49,372 bases of DNA from Actinomycetota bacterium (GCA_004366205.1 SIRW01000114.1:1-49372), one strand, 5' to 3'. Shown: positions 8,791 through 17,627, counted from the first letter of the stretch. Program-made: numbers and translations. Notes: a model not told the origin generated them from the sequence alone.

Positions 8791-8847
8791 GGTCTGCACT
8801 GTTCCCGGATCGGTGGGCCGGTCAAACACGCAGCGTGCGGACCGCCG

Positions 8848-10401
8848 CTACTCCCACTCGATGGTGCCCGGGGGCTTCGAGGTGATGTCGTAGGCCACCC
8901 GGTTCACGCCCGGGACCTCGTTGATGATGCGGCTGGCGAGCCGCTCGAGCACCTCGTAGGGCAGGCGGGCCCAGTCGGCGGTCATGGCGTCGTCGCTGGT
9001 GACGGCCCGCAACACGATCGGGTGCCCGTAGGTGCGCTCGTCGCCCATGACCCCCACCGAGCGCACGTCGGCGAGCAGCACTGCGAAGGCCTGCCACACG
9101 TCCCGCTCGAGGCCGGCCCGGCGGATCTCCTCGCGCACGATGTGGTCGGCCTGGCGGAGGGTCGCCACCTTGTCGGGCGTGACCTCGCCGACGACCCGCA
9201 CGGCCAGGCCCGGCCCGGGGAAGGGCTGGCGCCACACGATCTCCTCAGGCAGGCCCAGCTCCTCGCCGACGCGGCGCACCTCGTCCTTGAAGAGGTTGCG
9301 GAGCGGCTCGACGAGCTCGAAGTCCATGTCCTCGGGGAGGCCGCCCACGTTGTGGTGGCTCTTGATCCGGGCGGCGTCCCGCGTCCCGGACTCGATCACG
9401 TCGGGGTAGAGCGTGCCCTGCACGAGGTAGCGGGCGTCCTCGAGACCGCCCGCGGCCTCCTCGAAGATGCGGATGAACAGCTCGCCGATCGCCTTGCGCT
9501 TCTCCTCCGGGTCGACGACGCCGGACAGGCGCTCGAAGAACCGGTCGGCGGCCCGGACGTGCTGCAGCTCGATGCCGTGGTGGCGGTGGAACGTGTCGAC
9601 CACCTGCTCGCTCTCACCTTCGCGCATCAACCCGGTGTCGACGTAGACGCAGGTGAGCTGCGGACCCACCGCCTTGTGGACGAGGGCGGCGGCGACGGCC
9701 GAGTCGACCCCTCCCGACAGAGCGCAGATGACCCGCCCCGATCCGACCTGCTCGCGCACGGCCTCGACCGACGTCTCGATGATGGAGGTCATCGTCCAGG
9801 TGGGCCGTGCCCCGCACACGTCGTAGAGGAAGCGCTTGAGCACGTCCTGGCCACGGGGGGTGTGGGCGACCTCGGGGTGGAACTGCACGCCGTAGATCCG
9901 GCGCTCGTCGGACTCGAGGACGGCCACAGGGGCGTCGGGCGTGGACGCTACGGCGCGGAAGCCGTCGGGGGGGCGCACGATCGAGTCGAAGTGGCTCATC
10001 CAGACCGGCTGGCTGGCGGGCAGGTCCTCGAGCAGGCGTGAGCCCTCGCCCACGGCCATCTCGGTCCGCCCGTACTCGCCCCGGCCGGTGCGGGCGACCT
10101 CGCCGCCGAGCTGCTGGGCGACGAGTTGGGCGCCGTAGCAGATGCCGAGCACCGGGACGCCGGCGTCGTACACGGCCGGGTCGATGACGGGCGCCCCCTC
10201 GACGTGCACCGACTTCGGGCCGCCCGAGAAGATCACCCCGACGGGCCGCCGGGCCCGGATCTCGTCCGCGGTGATCGTGTGCGGGACGATCTCGGAGTAG
10301 ACGTGCGCCTCGCGGACGCGGCGGGCGATGAGCTGGGCGTACTGGGCGCCGAAGTCGACGACGAGAACGGTGTCGAAGTCGTCGTGGGGCTCGGAGGTCA
10401 C
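8848..10401 (-). CDS. guaA: GMP synthase (glutamine-hydrolysing)
   Basis: 517 aa, full length. Makes GMP from XMP, ATP and glutamine in purine synthesis. The N-terminal class I glutaminase domain has GICYGAQ with Cys88 and QFHPEVAHT carrying the triad His and Glu. The ATP-pyrophosphatase domain has the [13 protein letters not shown]-loop near residue 230, and the C-terminal dimerisation domain ends [17 protein letters not shown], the family's conserved end. GTG start. It begins 21 bp after guaB3, so the two purine genes form an operon. Confidence 0.97.
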   Translation of the reverse strand: MTSEPHDDFDTVLVVDFGAQYAQLIARRVREAHVYSEIVPHTITADEIRARRPVGVIFSGGPKSVHVEGAPVIDPAVYDAGVPVLGICYGAQLVAQQLGGEVARTGRGEYGRTEMAVGEGSRLLEDLPASQPVWMSHFDSIVRPPDGFRAVASTPDAPVAVLESDERRIYGVQFHPEVAHTPRGQDVLKRFLYDVCGARPTWTMTSIIETSVEAVREQVGSGRVICALSGGVDSAVAAALVHKAVGPQLTCVYVDTGLMREGESEQVVDTFHRHHGIELQHVRAADRFFERLSGVVDPEEKRKAIGELFIRIFEEAAGGLEDARYLVQGTLYPDVIESGTRDAARIKSHHNVGGLPEDMDFELVEPLRNLFKDEVRRVGEELGLPEEIVWRQPFPGPGLAVRVVGEVTPDKVATLRQADHIVREEIRRAGLERDVWQAFAVLLADVRSVGVMGDERTYGHPIVLRAVTSDDAMTADWARLPYEVLERLASRIINEVPGVNRVAYDITSKPPGTIEWE

Positions 10402-10422
10402 GGTGGCGGTGCGGGGGCGGCT

Positions 10423-11589
10423 CTAGCCGCGGCCCATGCCGATGCCCTGCGATCGCTGCAGGGCCTTGCCCTCGGTGAGCAGTGCCGGCGCGACCATGAC
10501 CTCGGCCTTCTGGAACTCCTTCACGCTCTCGTAGCCGCAGGTGGCCATGGACGTGCGGAGAGCGCCGAACAGGTTGAGGCGGCCGTCGTTCTCGTGAGCG
10601 GGACCGACGAGGATCTCCTTCAGGGTGCCCCGCACCCCGACCTCGACCCGGGCACCGCGGGGCAGCGTGGGATGGAAGGTGGCCATGCCCCAGTGGAAGC
10701 CCCGGCCCGGTGCCTCGGCCGCGGCTGCGAGGGGCGAGCCCAGCATGACGGCGTCGGCACCGCAGGCGATCGCCTTGGCGACGTCGCCACCGGTGCTCAT
10801 GCCGCCGTCGGCGATGACGTGGCAGTAGACGCCGGTCTCGTCGAGGTGGCGCATGCGGGCGCCCTTGGCGTCCGCGATGGCGGTGGCCTGGGGCACCCCG
10901 ATGCCGAGCACGCCCCGGGAGGTGCAGGCGTTGCCGGGGCCCACGCCGACGAGCACGCCGGCCGCCCCGGTGCGCATGAGGTGCAGCGCCGCCTGGTACG
11001 ACGCGCAGCCCCCGACGATGACCGGGATGGGCAGCTCGCGCACGAACTTCTTGAGGTTGAGGGGCTCGGCGGTCTTCGAGACGTGCTCGGCGGAAACGAC
11101 CGTGCCCTGGATGACGAGCACGTCGAGCTCGGCCTCGAGGATCTGGGCGGCGAAGGCTTCGGTGCGCTGGGGGGTGACCGAGGCGCAGGAGACCACGCCG
11201 GCCTGTTTGATCTCGCGGATGCGCTGGCCGATGAGCTCGGGCTTGATGGGCTCGCTGTAGATCTCCTGCATGCGGCGGGTGGCCTTGTCCGCGGGCAGCT
11301 CGGCCACCTCGTCGAGGAGCGGGTCGGGATCCTCGTAGCGGGTCCAGAGGCCCTCGAGGTTGAGCACGGCGAGGCCGCCCAGGCGCCCGATCTCGGCGGC
11401 GGTGGCGGGGCTCACGACGCCGTCCATGGCCGCGGCCATGAGCGGCAGGTCGAAGCGGAAGGCGTCGATCTCCCAGCTGATGTCGACGTCTTCGGGGTCG
11501 CGGGTCCGCCGGCTGGGGACGATGGCGATGTCGTCGAACCCGTACGCCCGTCGTCCGGACTTGCCGATCCCGATCTCGACCTCAGCCAC
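10423..11589 (-). CDS. guaB3: GuaB3 family IMP dehydrogenase-related protein
   Basis: 388-aa TIM-barrel protein of the IMPDH/GMP reductase superfamily without CBS domains. It opens with KSGRRAYGFDDIAIVPSRRT and has the catalytic loop GVGPGNACTSRGVLGIGVPQ, with Cys as nucleophile, followed by IADGGMSTGGDVAKAIACGAD. The GuaB3 clade is typical of actinomycetes, and whether its members act as IMP dehydrogenase, GMP reductase or something else is not uniformly settled. I use GTG 11589, with GGAGGG about 12 nt upstream; the longer frame lacks homology. Adjacent guaA argues for a role in guanine nucleotide balance. Confidence 0.9.
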   Translation of the reverse strand: MAEVEIGIGKSGRRAYGFDDIAIVPSRRTRDPEDVDISWEIDAFRFDLPLMAAAMDGVVSPATAAEIGRLGGLAVLNLEGLWTRYEDPDPLLDEVAELPADKATRRMQEIYSEPIKPELIGQRIREIKQAGVVSCASVTPQRTEAFAAQILEAELDVLVIQGTVVSAEHVSKTAEPLNLKKFVRELPIPVIVGGCASYQAALHLMRTGAAGVLVGVGPGNACTSRGVLGIGVPQATAIADAKGARMRHLDETGVYCHVIADGGMSTGGDVAKAIACGADAVMLGSPLAAAAEAPGRGFHWGMATFHPTLPRGARVEVGVRGTLKEILVGPAHENDGRLNLFGALRTSMATCGYESVKEFQKAEVMVAPALLTEGKALQRSQGIGMGRG

Positions 11590-11627
11590 GGTCTGCCACC
11601 CTCCGCTCGACACCCGGTGAAGGTCTG

Positions 11628-11633
11628 ATCCTA
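11628..11633 (-). promoter_or_regulatory. Possible -10 box (TAGGAT) for guaB3-guaA
   Basis: TAGGAT on the minus strand, 38 nt before the guaB3 GTG, leaving room for the GGAGGG ribosome site. No convincing -35. Confidence 0.35.
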
Positions 11634-11714
11634 CCGGCTCGCGGCGCCCCCGTGGCGTCCTTCCGGCCGCTGCCCGACCCCACGAGGGGAACGCACCCGA
11701 CCTCCTCACCCCGT

Positions 11715-11827
11715 GCGCGTTTTATCGATTCACCCACCGAATCGGCCACCGAATCACCGACCGAATCGGTCGCCGAATCGCCCACCGAATCGGTTGCCGA
11801 ATCGCCCACAGAATCGATAAAACGCGC
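11715..11827. repeat. 17-bp perfect inverted repeat framing the 12-bp array
   Basis: Left arm 11715-11731 (gcgcgttttatcgattc) is the exact reverse complement of right arm 11811-11827. The outer flanks continue the symmetry loosely (CCCC on one side, GGGG on the other). The arms contain TTTTATCGAT, which is AT-rich against its surroundings. The 79 bp between the arms is the repeat array. Confidence 0.92.
11733..11816. repeat. Seven 12-bp tandem repeats (iteron-like)
   Basis: Seven head-to-tail 12-bp units, consensus (c/g)(c/t)(c/t)(a/g)cc gaatcg. Units 1 and 5 are identical (cccaccgaatcg) and unit 7 differs by one base. The even units begin with g and vary more, giving a hint of 24-bp higher-order periodicity. 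Unit junctions create CCGAATCGG, close to a palindrome, so each could be a protein-binding site. There are no spacers, so it is not a CRISPR. Confidence 0.9.
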
Positions 11828-11945
11828 CGGGGTGGGAATGCGGGGGGTGCGGGGTGCGGCGTGCGGGGTGCGGCGTGCGGGGGTCGGTGGTGGGGTAGCG
11901 GAGTGCGGGGCGGGCCAGGGGCGGGGCCGGGGTGGGGCGGGCCGG
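11828..11945 (+). repeat. G-rich tract with 7-bp/14-bp tandem repeats, G-quadruplex-prone
   Basis: The plus strand is dominated by runs of 3-6 G. Within it a 14-bp unit (gtgcggggtgcggc) occurs twice in tandem at 11847-11860 and 11861-11874, plus a partial third copy. It sits just beyond the 3' end of the 129-aa gene. Confidence 0.7.
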
Positions 11946-12335
11946 TCAGCCCTTGAGGGCCCGGAGCACCTGCTTGGCGATCTGGGCGTTCATCTCGTAC
12001 ACGGCTGCCCGGGTGGCCCCCTCGACCCGCTTGACGAGGCTGCCGCCGGTGAGCTCAGCCAAGGTGTCGAGGCCGGCGATGACGGCCTCTTTCGTCTGGT
12101 CCGTGGCCTTGTACCCCGCGGACGTCAGTGAGCGGAGCAGATCGGAGTCCGCGATGGGCCCAGGGGCGGCAGCGGCCACCACCCGCAACGCCTCCTTGGT
12201 GAGCTCGGCGCCTCGCTCGACGGCCTCGACGGGCGTGAGGTGCGCCTCCTCGGCGCCCTCGAGGCTGGCCAGCCAGCGCTTGACCTTGAGGACGATCTCG
12301 TCGTGCGTCTCGCCCTCGAAGCTCAACGTCGCCAT
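11946..12335 (-). CDS. Hypothetical protein, helical, unknown
   Basis: 129 aa from ATG 12335: MATLSFEGETHDEIVLKVKRW start, then mainly amphipathic helices rich in Ala/Glu/Leu with no membrane segment or signal peptide. Not recognised. The middle (SDLLRSLTSAGYKATDQTKEAVIAGL) could be a small helical DNA- or protein-binding unit, but I cannot name one. The start is supported by TACGCT 6 nt upstream, which would make it leaderless; the longer upstream frame overlaps the microprotein gene and looks non-coding. Confidence 0.7.
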   Translation of the reverse strand: MATLSFEGETHDEIVLKVKRWLASLEGAEEAHLTPVEAVERGAELTKEALRVVAAAAPGPIADSDLLRSLTSAGYKATDQTKEAVIAGLDTLAELTGGSLVKRVEGATRAAVYEMNAQIAKQVLRALKG

Positions 12336-12341
12336 GGGCGG

Positions 12342-12347
12342 AGCGTA
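12342..12347 (-). promoter_or_regulatory. -10 box (TACGCT) for the 129-aa gene, inside an inverted repeat
   Basis: TACGCT on the minus strand ends 6 nt before ATG 12335, a leaderless layout. It lies largely within the left arm of the inverted repeat 12343-12367, so a protein binding the palindrome would cover the promoter. Confidence 0.45.
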
Positions 12348-12367
12348 GCCCCGCTCGGGGGCTACGC
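12343..12367. repeat. 10-bp perfect inverted repeat between microprotein and 129-aa gene
   Basis: Arms gcgtagcccc (12343-12352) and ggggctacgc (12358-12367) with a 5-base loop. It spans the TAG stop of the 19-aa gene and the -10 box of the next gene. As RNA it would be a strong hairpin without a U-run, so either a weak terminator for the microprotein transcript or an operator. Confidence 0.7.
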
Positions 12368-12421
12368 CAGCAGGATGATCAGGATGATGATGAGGATCAG
12401 GGTGCCGATGCCGATGTACAC
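12362..12421 (-). CDS. 19-aa hydrophobic microprotein
   Basis: GTG-started frame encoding VYIGIGTLILIIILIILLA, a nearly pure Ile/Leu membrane helix. An excellent AGGAG lies 7 nt before the start, better than most neighbours. It sits 33 bp after the epoxide-hydrolase-like gene and 26 bp before the 129-aa gene on the same strand. Function unknown; hydrophobic microproteins of this size often modulate a membrane partner. The composition is hard to explain by chance in very GC-rich DNA because the codons are ATC/CTG/CTC rich, but conservation has to be shown. Confidence 0.6.
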   Translation of the reverse strand: MYIGIGTLILIIILIILLA

Positions 12422-12454
12422 GGTTGTCTCCTGGGGGGTGCGGCGATGTCGGCC

Positions 12455-13402
12455 TCATTGATCCCCGGCCAACCGCCCACCGAAACGCACCAGCAGATCG
12501 CCGCAGAACGCTCGAACACCGCTGACCAGGGCATTCGGCGCCTCCCAGGGGACGAAGTGCCCGCAGTCCCGGAGCAGGAACGGTCCGACGTGGTCGGGGA
12601 AGACGACCGCGGCCATGCGGTCGAAGTCCGGGTACAGGACGTGGTCGGACGGCCCGAACAGGATCAGCGCCTGGACATCGGGGTTCCGGGCCAGGAGCGC
12701 CGGCTCGGAGCGGGCCGCCTCGGTGAACGCGCTCTCGTAGCCGCCGAAGCTCGCCCGCAGCCTGTCGCCGTCGCCGAAGGGCTCGGTGTGGAACGCCACC
12801 TCCTCGGGCGTGAAGGCGCCGGGGTGGGCCCAGAATCGGGACGTGTAGAAGGTGGCGACGTAGCGGCGGCGCTGCTCGGGTGTGGCCAGCTCGGCGGCGA
12901 GGGCGTCGGCGTCGGTGCCCTGCCGGACGAAGTAGTCGGCGGCTTCGGCCGGGGGGCGGGTGCGCATGCCGGCCATGCGCGCACGGTCATAGGGCAGCGG
13001 CGAGTTGAAGAGCACGAGCCGGTCGACCAGGCCGGGGAACCGCAGCGCCAGGTCCTGCACCACGGGCCCGCCGAGGTCGCCGCCGACGGCCACCACCCGC
13101 TCGTGACCCAGGTGATCGCCCACCAGGGCGGCCAGGTCGCGGCTGTGAGCGGGCACGTCGTGGAAGCCGTCGGGCGCGACCTCGCTGTCGCCGAAGCCGC
13201 GTAGGTCCGGCGCGATCACCTCGAAGCCGGCAGCGGCCAGCGGTGCGACCACCCGCCACCAGATCCGCTTGGTCTCCGGCCACCCGTGAACCAGCAGCAG
13301 GGGCACCCCGCCCACCCCGGCGCGCACGTACACCTGCCGGAAGCCGCGCCGGGCGTGCTCCTCGGTCGGGAAGGCGGCGGGGTCGAGGCCAGGTTCGTCC
13401 AT
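12455..13402 (-). CDS. Alpha/beta hydrolase, epoxide hydrolase-like
   Basis: 315 aa. LLLVHGWPE (residues 36-43) is the HGxP oxyanion motif of epoxide hydrolases and haloalkane dehalogenases. VAVGGDLGG places an Asp nucleophile at residue 109, PDLRGFGDSE precedes it, and RDCGHFVPWEAP near the C-terminus supplies the catalytic His. A cap domain lies between. The Asp nucleophile separates it from Ser esterases. No signal peptide. ATG 13402 is chosen because TACGGT lies exactly 6 nt upstream (leaderless); GTG 13408 is possible. Substrate unknown. Confidence 0.87.
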   Translation of the reverse strand: MDEPGLDPAAFPTEEHARRGFRQVYVRAGVGGVPLLLVHGWPETKRIWWRVVAPLAAAGFEVIAPDLRGFGDSEVAPDGFHDVPAHSRDLAALVGDHLGHERVVAVGGDLGGPVVQDLALRFPGLVDRLVLFNSPLPYDRARMAGMRTRPPAEAADYFVRQGTDADALAAELATPEQRRRYVATFYTSRFWAHPGAFTPEEVAFHTEPFGDGDRLRASFGGYESAFTEAARSEPALLARNPDVQALILFGPSDHVLYPDFDRMAAVVFPDHVGPFLLRDCGHFVPWEAPNALVSGVRAFCGDLLVRFGGRLAGDQ

Positions 13403-13408
13403 CGGCAC

Positions 13409-13414
13409 ACCGTA
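13409..13414 (-). promoter_or_regulatory. -10 box (TACGGT) for the epoxide hydrolase-like gene
   Basis: TACGGT on the minus strand followed by 6 nt and ATG 13402, placing the transcription start at the start codon. Confidence 0.5.
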
Positions 13415-13424
13415 GGGCCGTGGC

Positions 13425-13430
13425 TACGCT
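13425..13430 (+). promoter_or_regulatory. -10 box (TACGCT) for the DUF554 gene
   Basis: TACGCT followed by 8 nt and GTG 13439 on the plus strand. It is back to back with the divergent box at 13409-13414, both within 36 bp between the two start codons. Confidence 0.45.
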
Positions 13431-13438
13431 CGCGGCCC

Positions 13439-14242
13439 GTGCGTGGCCTCGGGACCGCCGTCAACGTCGCCACGGTCCTCCTCGGCGCCGGTGTCGGGGT
13501 GCTCCTCGGCGGCCGCCTCCCGGAGCGGGTGCGGGTGGCGGTGCTCTCGGGCATCGGCCTGGTGACGCTCGGCGTGGGCGTGCGCAGCTTCCTTGAGACC
13601 GAGAACGCCGTGATCCCGGTCGTGGCGATCGTGCTCGGCGCGCTGGCGGGCGAGGCGCTGCGCCTCGAAGCGCGCCTCGAGGGGCTGGGTGAGGCCATCC
13701 GCCGCCGGGTCGAGGGCGACCGGGCGCCGGCCACGCCCCGGCCGCACAGCTTCGTGGAGCGGGAGCCCGACGAGCTGACCCTCGCACCCGCTCCGGGACC
13801 GGCCGCGGCCGCCACGGGCCCGCAGGGCGCTCGGCCGGCGCGCTTCGTGGACGGGTTCGTGACGGCCAGCCTGACGTTCTGCGTGGGCGCGCTGACGATC
13901 GTCGGCGCCCTGCAGGACGGCATCAGCGGCGACCCCGAGCTGCTGATCGTGAAGGCCGCGCTCGACGGGATCGTGGCGGTGGTGTTCGCCTCGGTGTTCG
14001 GGATCGGCGTGGCGTTCAGCGCTCTCAGCATCCTGGTGCTCCAGGGCGCCATCACCGCCCTCGGCGCCGTCGTGGGCGACACGCTCCTCTCCGAGCGGAT
14101 GATCGCCGAGCTGGAGGCCACCGGCGGCGTGATGATCCTGGGGATCGGGTTGCGCCTGCTCGACATCCGGCGGGTGCCCGTCGGCTCGATGCTGCCCGGC
14201 CTGGTGGTCGCGCCGCTGCTCGTCGCCGCCTTCGTGCGCTGA
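13439..14242 (+). CDS. DUF554 family membrane protein (YqgA-like)
   Basis: 267 aa. The N-terminus RGLGTAVNVATVLLGAGVGVLLG is the hallmark of the DUF554 family, followed by further helices around LSGIGLVTLGVGVRSFLE, AIVLGALAGEALRLE, FCVGALTIVGALQDG, ALDGIVAVVFASVFGIGVAFSAL and LVVAPLLVAAFV; about six to seven membrane segments. A polar, Pro/Ala-rich cytoplasmic loop of about 60 residues follows the third helix, longer than I expect for the family. Molecular function of the family is unknown. The GTG start is set by the leaderless -10 box. Confidence 0.85.
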   Translation: MRGLGTAVNVATVLLGAGVGVLLGGRLPERVRVAVLSGIGLVTLGVGVRSFLETENAVIPVVAIVLGALAGEALRLEARLEGLGEAIRRRVEGDRAPATPRPHSFVEREPDELTLAPAPGPAAAATGPQGARPARFVDGFVTASLTFCVGALTIVGALQDGISGDPELLIVKAALDGIVAVVFASVFGIGVAFSALSILVLQGAITALGAVVGDTLLSERMIAELEATGGVMILGIGLRLLDIRRVPVGSMLPGLVVAPLLVAAFVR

Positions 14243-14260
14243 GCCCGCCTGCGGGCGGGC
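14243..14260. terminator. Hairpin between convergent DUF554 and NUDIX genes
   Basis: gcccgcc (14243-14249), loop tgcg, ggcgggc (14254-14260), directly after the DUF554 TGA and 7 bp from the stop of the opposite gene. GC-only stem and no U-run, so it could serve either strand weakly. Confidence 0.4.
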
Positions 14261-14267
14261 GGGCCCT

Positions 14268-14846
14268 TCAGGCGTGGGTGCCGGTGACGAGCGCCAGCAG
14301 CTGGCGGAGCATCGACGCGGTGGCCCCCCACACGGTGTCACCGTGCAGCTCGAAGAACCAGACCGGCCGGTTGACGGGCCCGATGCCCCACCGCTCCTCC
14401 CGGAACACCTCCTCGAGCAGGAGCTCGGCGACCGGCACGTGCAGGACGCGGTCCACCTCGTTGGGGTTGGGCGTGAGCTCGGGCCGGCCGGGCAGCACCC
14501 CCACGTACGGGACGATGAACGACCGGCTCGAGACCGTCGTGAGGTGGTCGAGCTCGCCGATGACCTCCACGGTGTCGGGATCGAGGCCGATCTCCTCCTG
14601 GGCCTCGCGCAGCGCCGTGGCGACGAGGTCCTCGTCGTCGGGGTCGGCCCCGCCGCCGGGGAAGCTGACCTCACCCCGGTGCGAGCGCAGGTGCTCGGCC
14701 CGCCGGGTCAGCACGACGTGGAGCGCCCCACGCTCCTCGTAGAGGGGGGCGAGCACCGCCGCCGCCCGCATACCCGGGACCTGCAACGGTGCGGGCCGGG
14801 CGGAGCGCCGGGTGAGCGCCGCCCGGACGCGCTCGACGGTGGCCAT
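14268..14846 (-). CDS. NUDIX hydrolase, CoA pyrophosphatase type
   Basis: 192 aa from ATG 14846. VVLTRRAEHLRSHRGEVSFPGG matches the CoA-specific signature LLTxRxxxLxxHxGxxxFPGG. The canonical Nudix box runs from residue 66 (G, five residues, E, seven residues, REAQEEIGL), giving the Mg-binding glutamates. It would split CoA and its oxidised or acylated forms into phosphopantetheine and 3',5'-ADP. The family in bacteria is named NudL; I leave the symbol open. The frame upstream of ATG 14846 is not conserved-looking. Confidence 0.9.
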   Translation of the reverse strand: MATVERVRAALTRRSARPAPLQVPGMRAAAVLAPLYEERGALHVVLTRRAEHLRSHRGEVSFPGGGADPDDEDLVATALREAQEEIGLDPDTVEVIGELDHLTTVSSRSFIVPYVGVLPGRPELTPNPNEVDRVLHVPVAELLLEEVFREERWGIGPVNRPVWFFELHGDTVWGATASMLRQLLALVTGTHA

Positions 14847-15055
14847 CGACCCGAGATCCTCGATGCCCGACCAGGGCGCGGGGTCACCGGGACGGGTGCC
14901 CGGTGGGCGGGGGATGCGCTGGGCGCCGCCCCGCCTCGGGGGCCCGGTCACCGGCCCTCCCACGGGGCGGGGCGCGCCGGTGCGGATCTCGCCCGCCCGG
15001 GACCGGCGCGGTACGATGGGACCGGTCGCGAGGCACGCGGACCGGGGGGGGAAGC

Positions 15056-15328
15056 ATGGGTCTGTTGGACCGGATCCGGAAGGCGCAGGGCGAGCTCGAC
15101 GAGACCGCCCCGGCCATCGACCTGACCGAGGCCGCCGGGCGCGGCGCCCCCGGGCAGCCAGCCGTCGGCGAGCGCAAGCCCGTCTGGGGCCGGCCGAGCC
15201 GCTGCCCGGACTGCAACGGTCGGGGTTACCTCGACCACATCGACCTGCACCGCCGGGTCATGTACCAGCACTGCGTCGACTGCATGCACAAGTGGGAGAT
15301 CGCCGAGGCCGACACCGTCCCGGCGTGA
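15056..15328 (+). CDS. Small zinc-ribbon protein, unknown
   Basis: 90 aa. The N-terminal third is a charged helix (MGLLDRIRKAQGELDE), then a Gly/Pro-rich linker, then RCPDCNGRGYLDHIDLHRRVMYQHCVDCMHKWE with two CxxC pairs about 21 residues apart: a zinc-ribbon. The CPDCNGRGY segment resembles the knuckles of DnaJ-type or transcription zinc ribbons. Strong purine-rich stretch (GGGGGGGGAAG) right before the ATG. Function unknown; convergent with the 54-aa gene. Confidence 0.75.
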   Translation: MGLLDRIRKAQGELDETAPAIDLTEAAGRGAPGQPAVGERKPVWGRPSRCPDCNGRGYLDHIDLHRRVMYQHCVDCMHKWEIAEADTVPA

Positions 15329-15346
15329 GCGGCTGCACCCAGCCGC
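15329..15346. terminator. Hairpin between two convergent small genes
   Basis: gcggctg (15329-15335), loop cacc, cagccgc (15340-15346). It lies in the 28-bp gap between the zinc-ribbon gene and the opposite 54-aa gene. No U-run; modest support. Confidence 0.35.
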
Positions 15347-15356
15347 ACGCCGGCTG

Positions 15357-15521
15357 CTAGGCGTCCCGGTCGCCGTCGCCGGACGTCGCCAGCTGCTCGA
15401 GCAGGTCACGCAGCCCCCCCGTCTTGAGGTTGGCCATCACCCTGCCGGGGGGCGTCTCGCCGCGCTCCCACTCCATCCACCAGGCCAACAGCTTTGCCGG
15501 GTCGGCGGCAGGTCGCTCCAT
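15357..15521 (-). CDS. 54-aa conserved-looking hypothetical protein
   Basis: Begins MERPAADPAKLLAWWMEWERG, followed by ETPPGRVMANLKTGGLRDLLEQL and a short acidic end. Two helices, no membrane segment, no metal motif. The Trp-rich first helix and the TPPGRVMANLKTGGL loop look like a real folded unit. Start set by TAGGCT 8 nt upstream. Function unknown. It lies just downstream of groESL but beyond a strong terminator, so it is a separate transcript. Confidence 0.65.
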   Translation of the reverse strand: MERPAADPAKLLAWWMEWERGETPPGRVMANLKTGGLRDLLEQLATSGDGDRDA

Positions 15522-15529
15522 GGTTTGCG

Positions 15530-15535
15530 AGCCTA
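15530..15535 (-). promoter_or_regulatory. -10 box (TAGGCT) for the 54-aa gene
   Basis: TAGGCT on the minus strand, 8 nt before ATG 15521; leaderless arrangement. Confidence 0.5.
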
Positions 15536-15562
15536 CCGGCGGCTCCTGGGATCGCCGAAACG

Positions 15563-15592
15563 ACGAGCGGCGCCCCGAAGGGCGCCGCTCGT
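15563..15592 (-). terminator. groESL terminator hairpin with UUCG loop
   Basis: A 13-bp perfect stem (acgagcggcgccc / gggcgccgctcgt) closes a tetraloop that reads UUCG in the groEL transcript, an unusually stable cUUCGg loop. It starts 24 bp after the groEL stop. Only a short U-run follows (gUUUcg). Confidence 0.75.
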
Positions 15593-15615
15593 GCGGACTT
15601 CGAGCGTCGGGAGGG

Positions 15616-17268
<1,653 letters not shown>

Positions 17269-17562
17269 CTACTTCTTGACGATGGCGAGCACGTCGCGGC
17301 TGGTGAGGATCAGGAGGTCCTCGCCGTCGACCGTGATCTCGGTGCCGCCGTACTTGCTGTAGACGACGGTGTCACCCTCCTTGATGTCCAGCGGGATGAT
17401 CTCGCCGGTCTGGTCCGAGCGACGCCCGGGACCGACGGCGAGGACCTCACCCTGCTGGGGCTTCTCCTTGGCGGTGTCGGGGATCACGAGCCCGCTGGCG
17501 GTGGTCTCCTCCGACTCGCCGGGACGCACGACGATGCGGTCCTCGAGGGGCTGGAGCTTCAT
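17269..17562 (-). CDS. groES: 10-kDa co-chaperonin GroES
   Basis: 97 aa from ATG 17562, the lid of the GroEL chamber. [14 protein letters not shown], then the mobile loop [29 protein letters not shown], and the [18 protein letters not shown] core are all standard. GGAGG lies 9 nt before the start. The frame is open to 17607 but the CIRCE element starts at 17601, so ATG 17562 is right. Confidence 0.98.
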   Translation of the reverse strand: MKLQPLEDRIVVRPGESEETTASGLVIPDTAKEKPQQGEVLAVGPGRRSDQTGEIIPLDIKEGDTVVYSKYGGTEITVDGEDLLILTSRDVLAIVKK

Positions 17563-17600
17563 GCTGTGGCGCCTCCGTGTGTCTGGTCGACGTTCGACCG

Positions 17601-17627
17601 TTAGCACTCGACTGTTGCGAGTGCTAA
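17601..17627. promoter_or_regulatory. CIRCE operator (HrcA-binding)
   Basis: Perfect TTAGCACTC-N9-GAGTGCTAA inverted repeat just upstream of groES. It is the known binding site of the heat-shock repressor HrcA, whose gene is not in the window. It overlaps the transcription start region. Confidence 0.97.

Larger units (their letters stand above)
11590..11945. other. Gene-free region between guaB3 and the 129-aa gene
   Basis: 356 bp without a credible gene. From left: ~125 bp of guaB3 promoter region, an inverted-repeat-framed tandem array (11715-11827), then a strongly G-rich strand (11828-11945). The long frames crossing it encode only low-complexity PTES/VAES-type repeats caused by the 12-bp periodicity and are not called as genes. 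Confidence 0.75.

Noticed and set aside
11733-11816. CRISPR array
   Set aside because: Units are 12 bp head to tail with no unique spacers and no cas genes nearby.
11652-12131. Plus-strand frame with PTES/VAES repeats across the tandem array
   Set aside because: Open only because the unit is 12 bp (four codons); the rest is antisense to the 129-aa gene and low complexity. The opposite frame gives a similar repeat peptide.
12336-12458. N-terminal extension of the 129-aa protein to 170 aa
   Set aside because: His/Pro-rich nonsense translation that overlaps the 19-aa gene in another frame; a leaderless start at 12335 explains the gene better.
14847-15055. Promoter pair between the NUDIX gene and zinc-ribbon gene
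   Set aside because: A TACGAT at 15012-15017 fits a -10 for the zinc-ribbon gene, but no -35 is at a suitable distance, so I did not call it.
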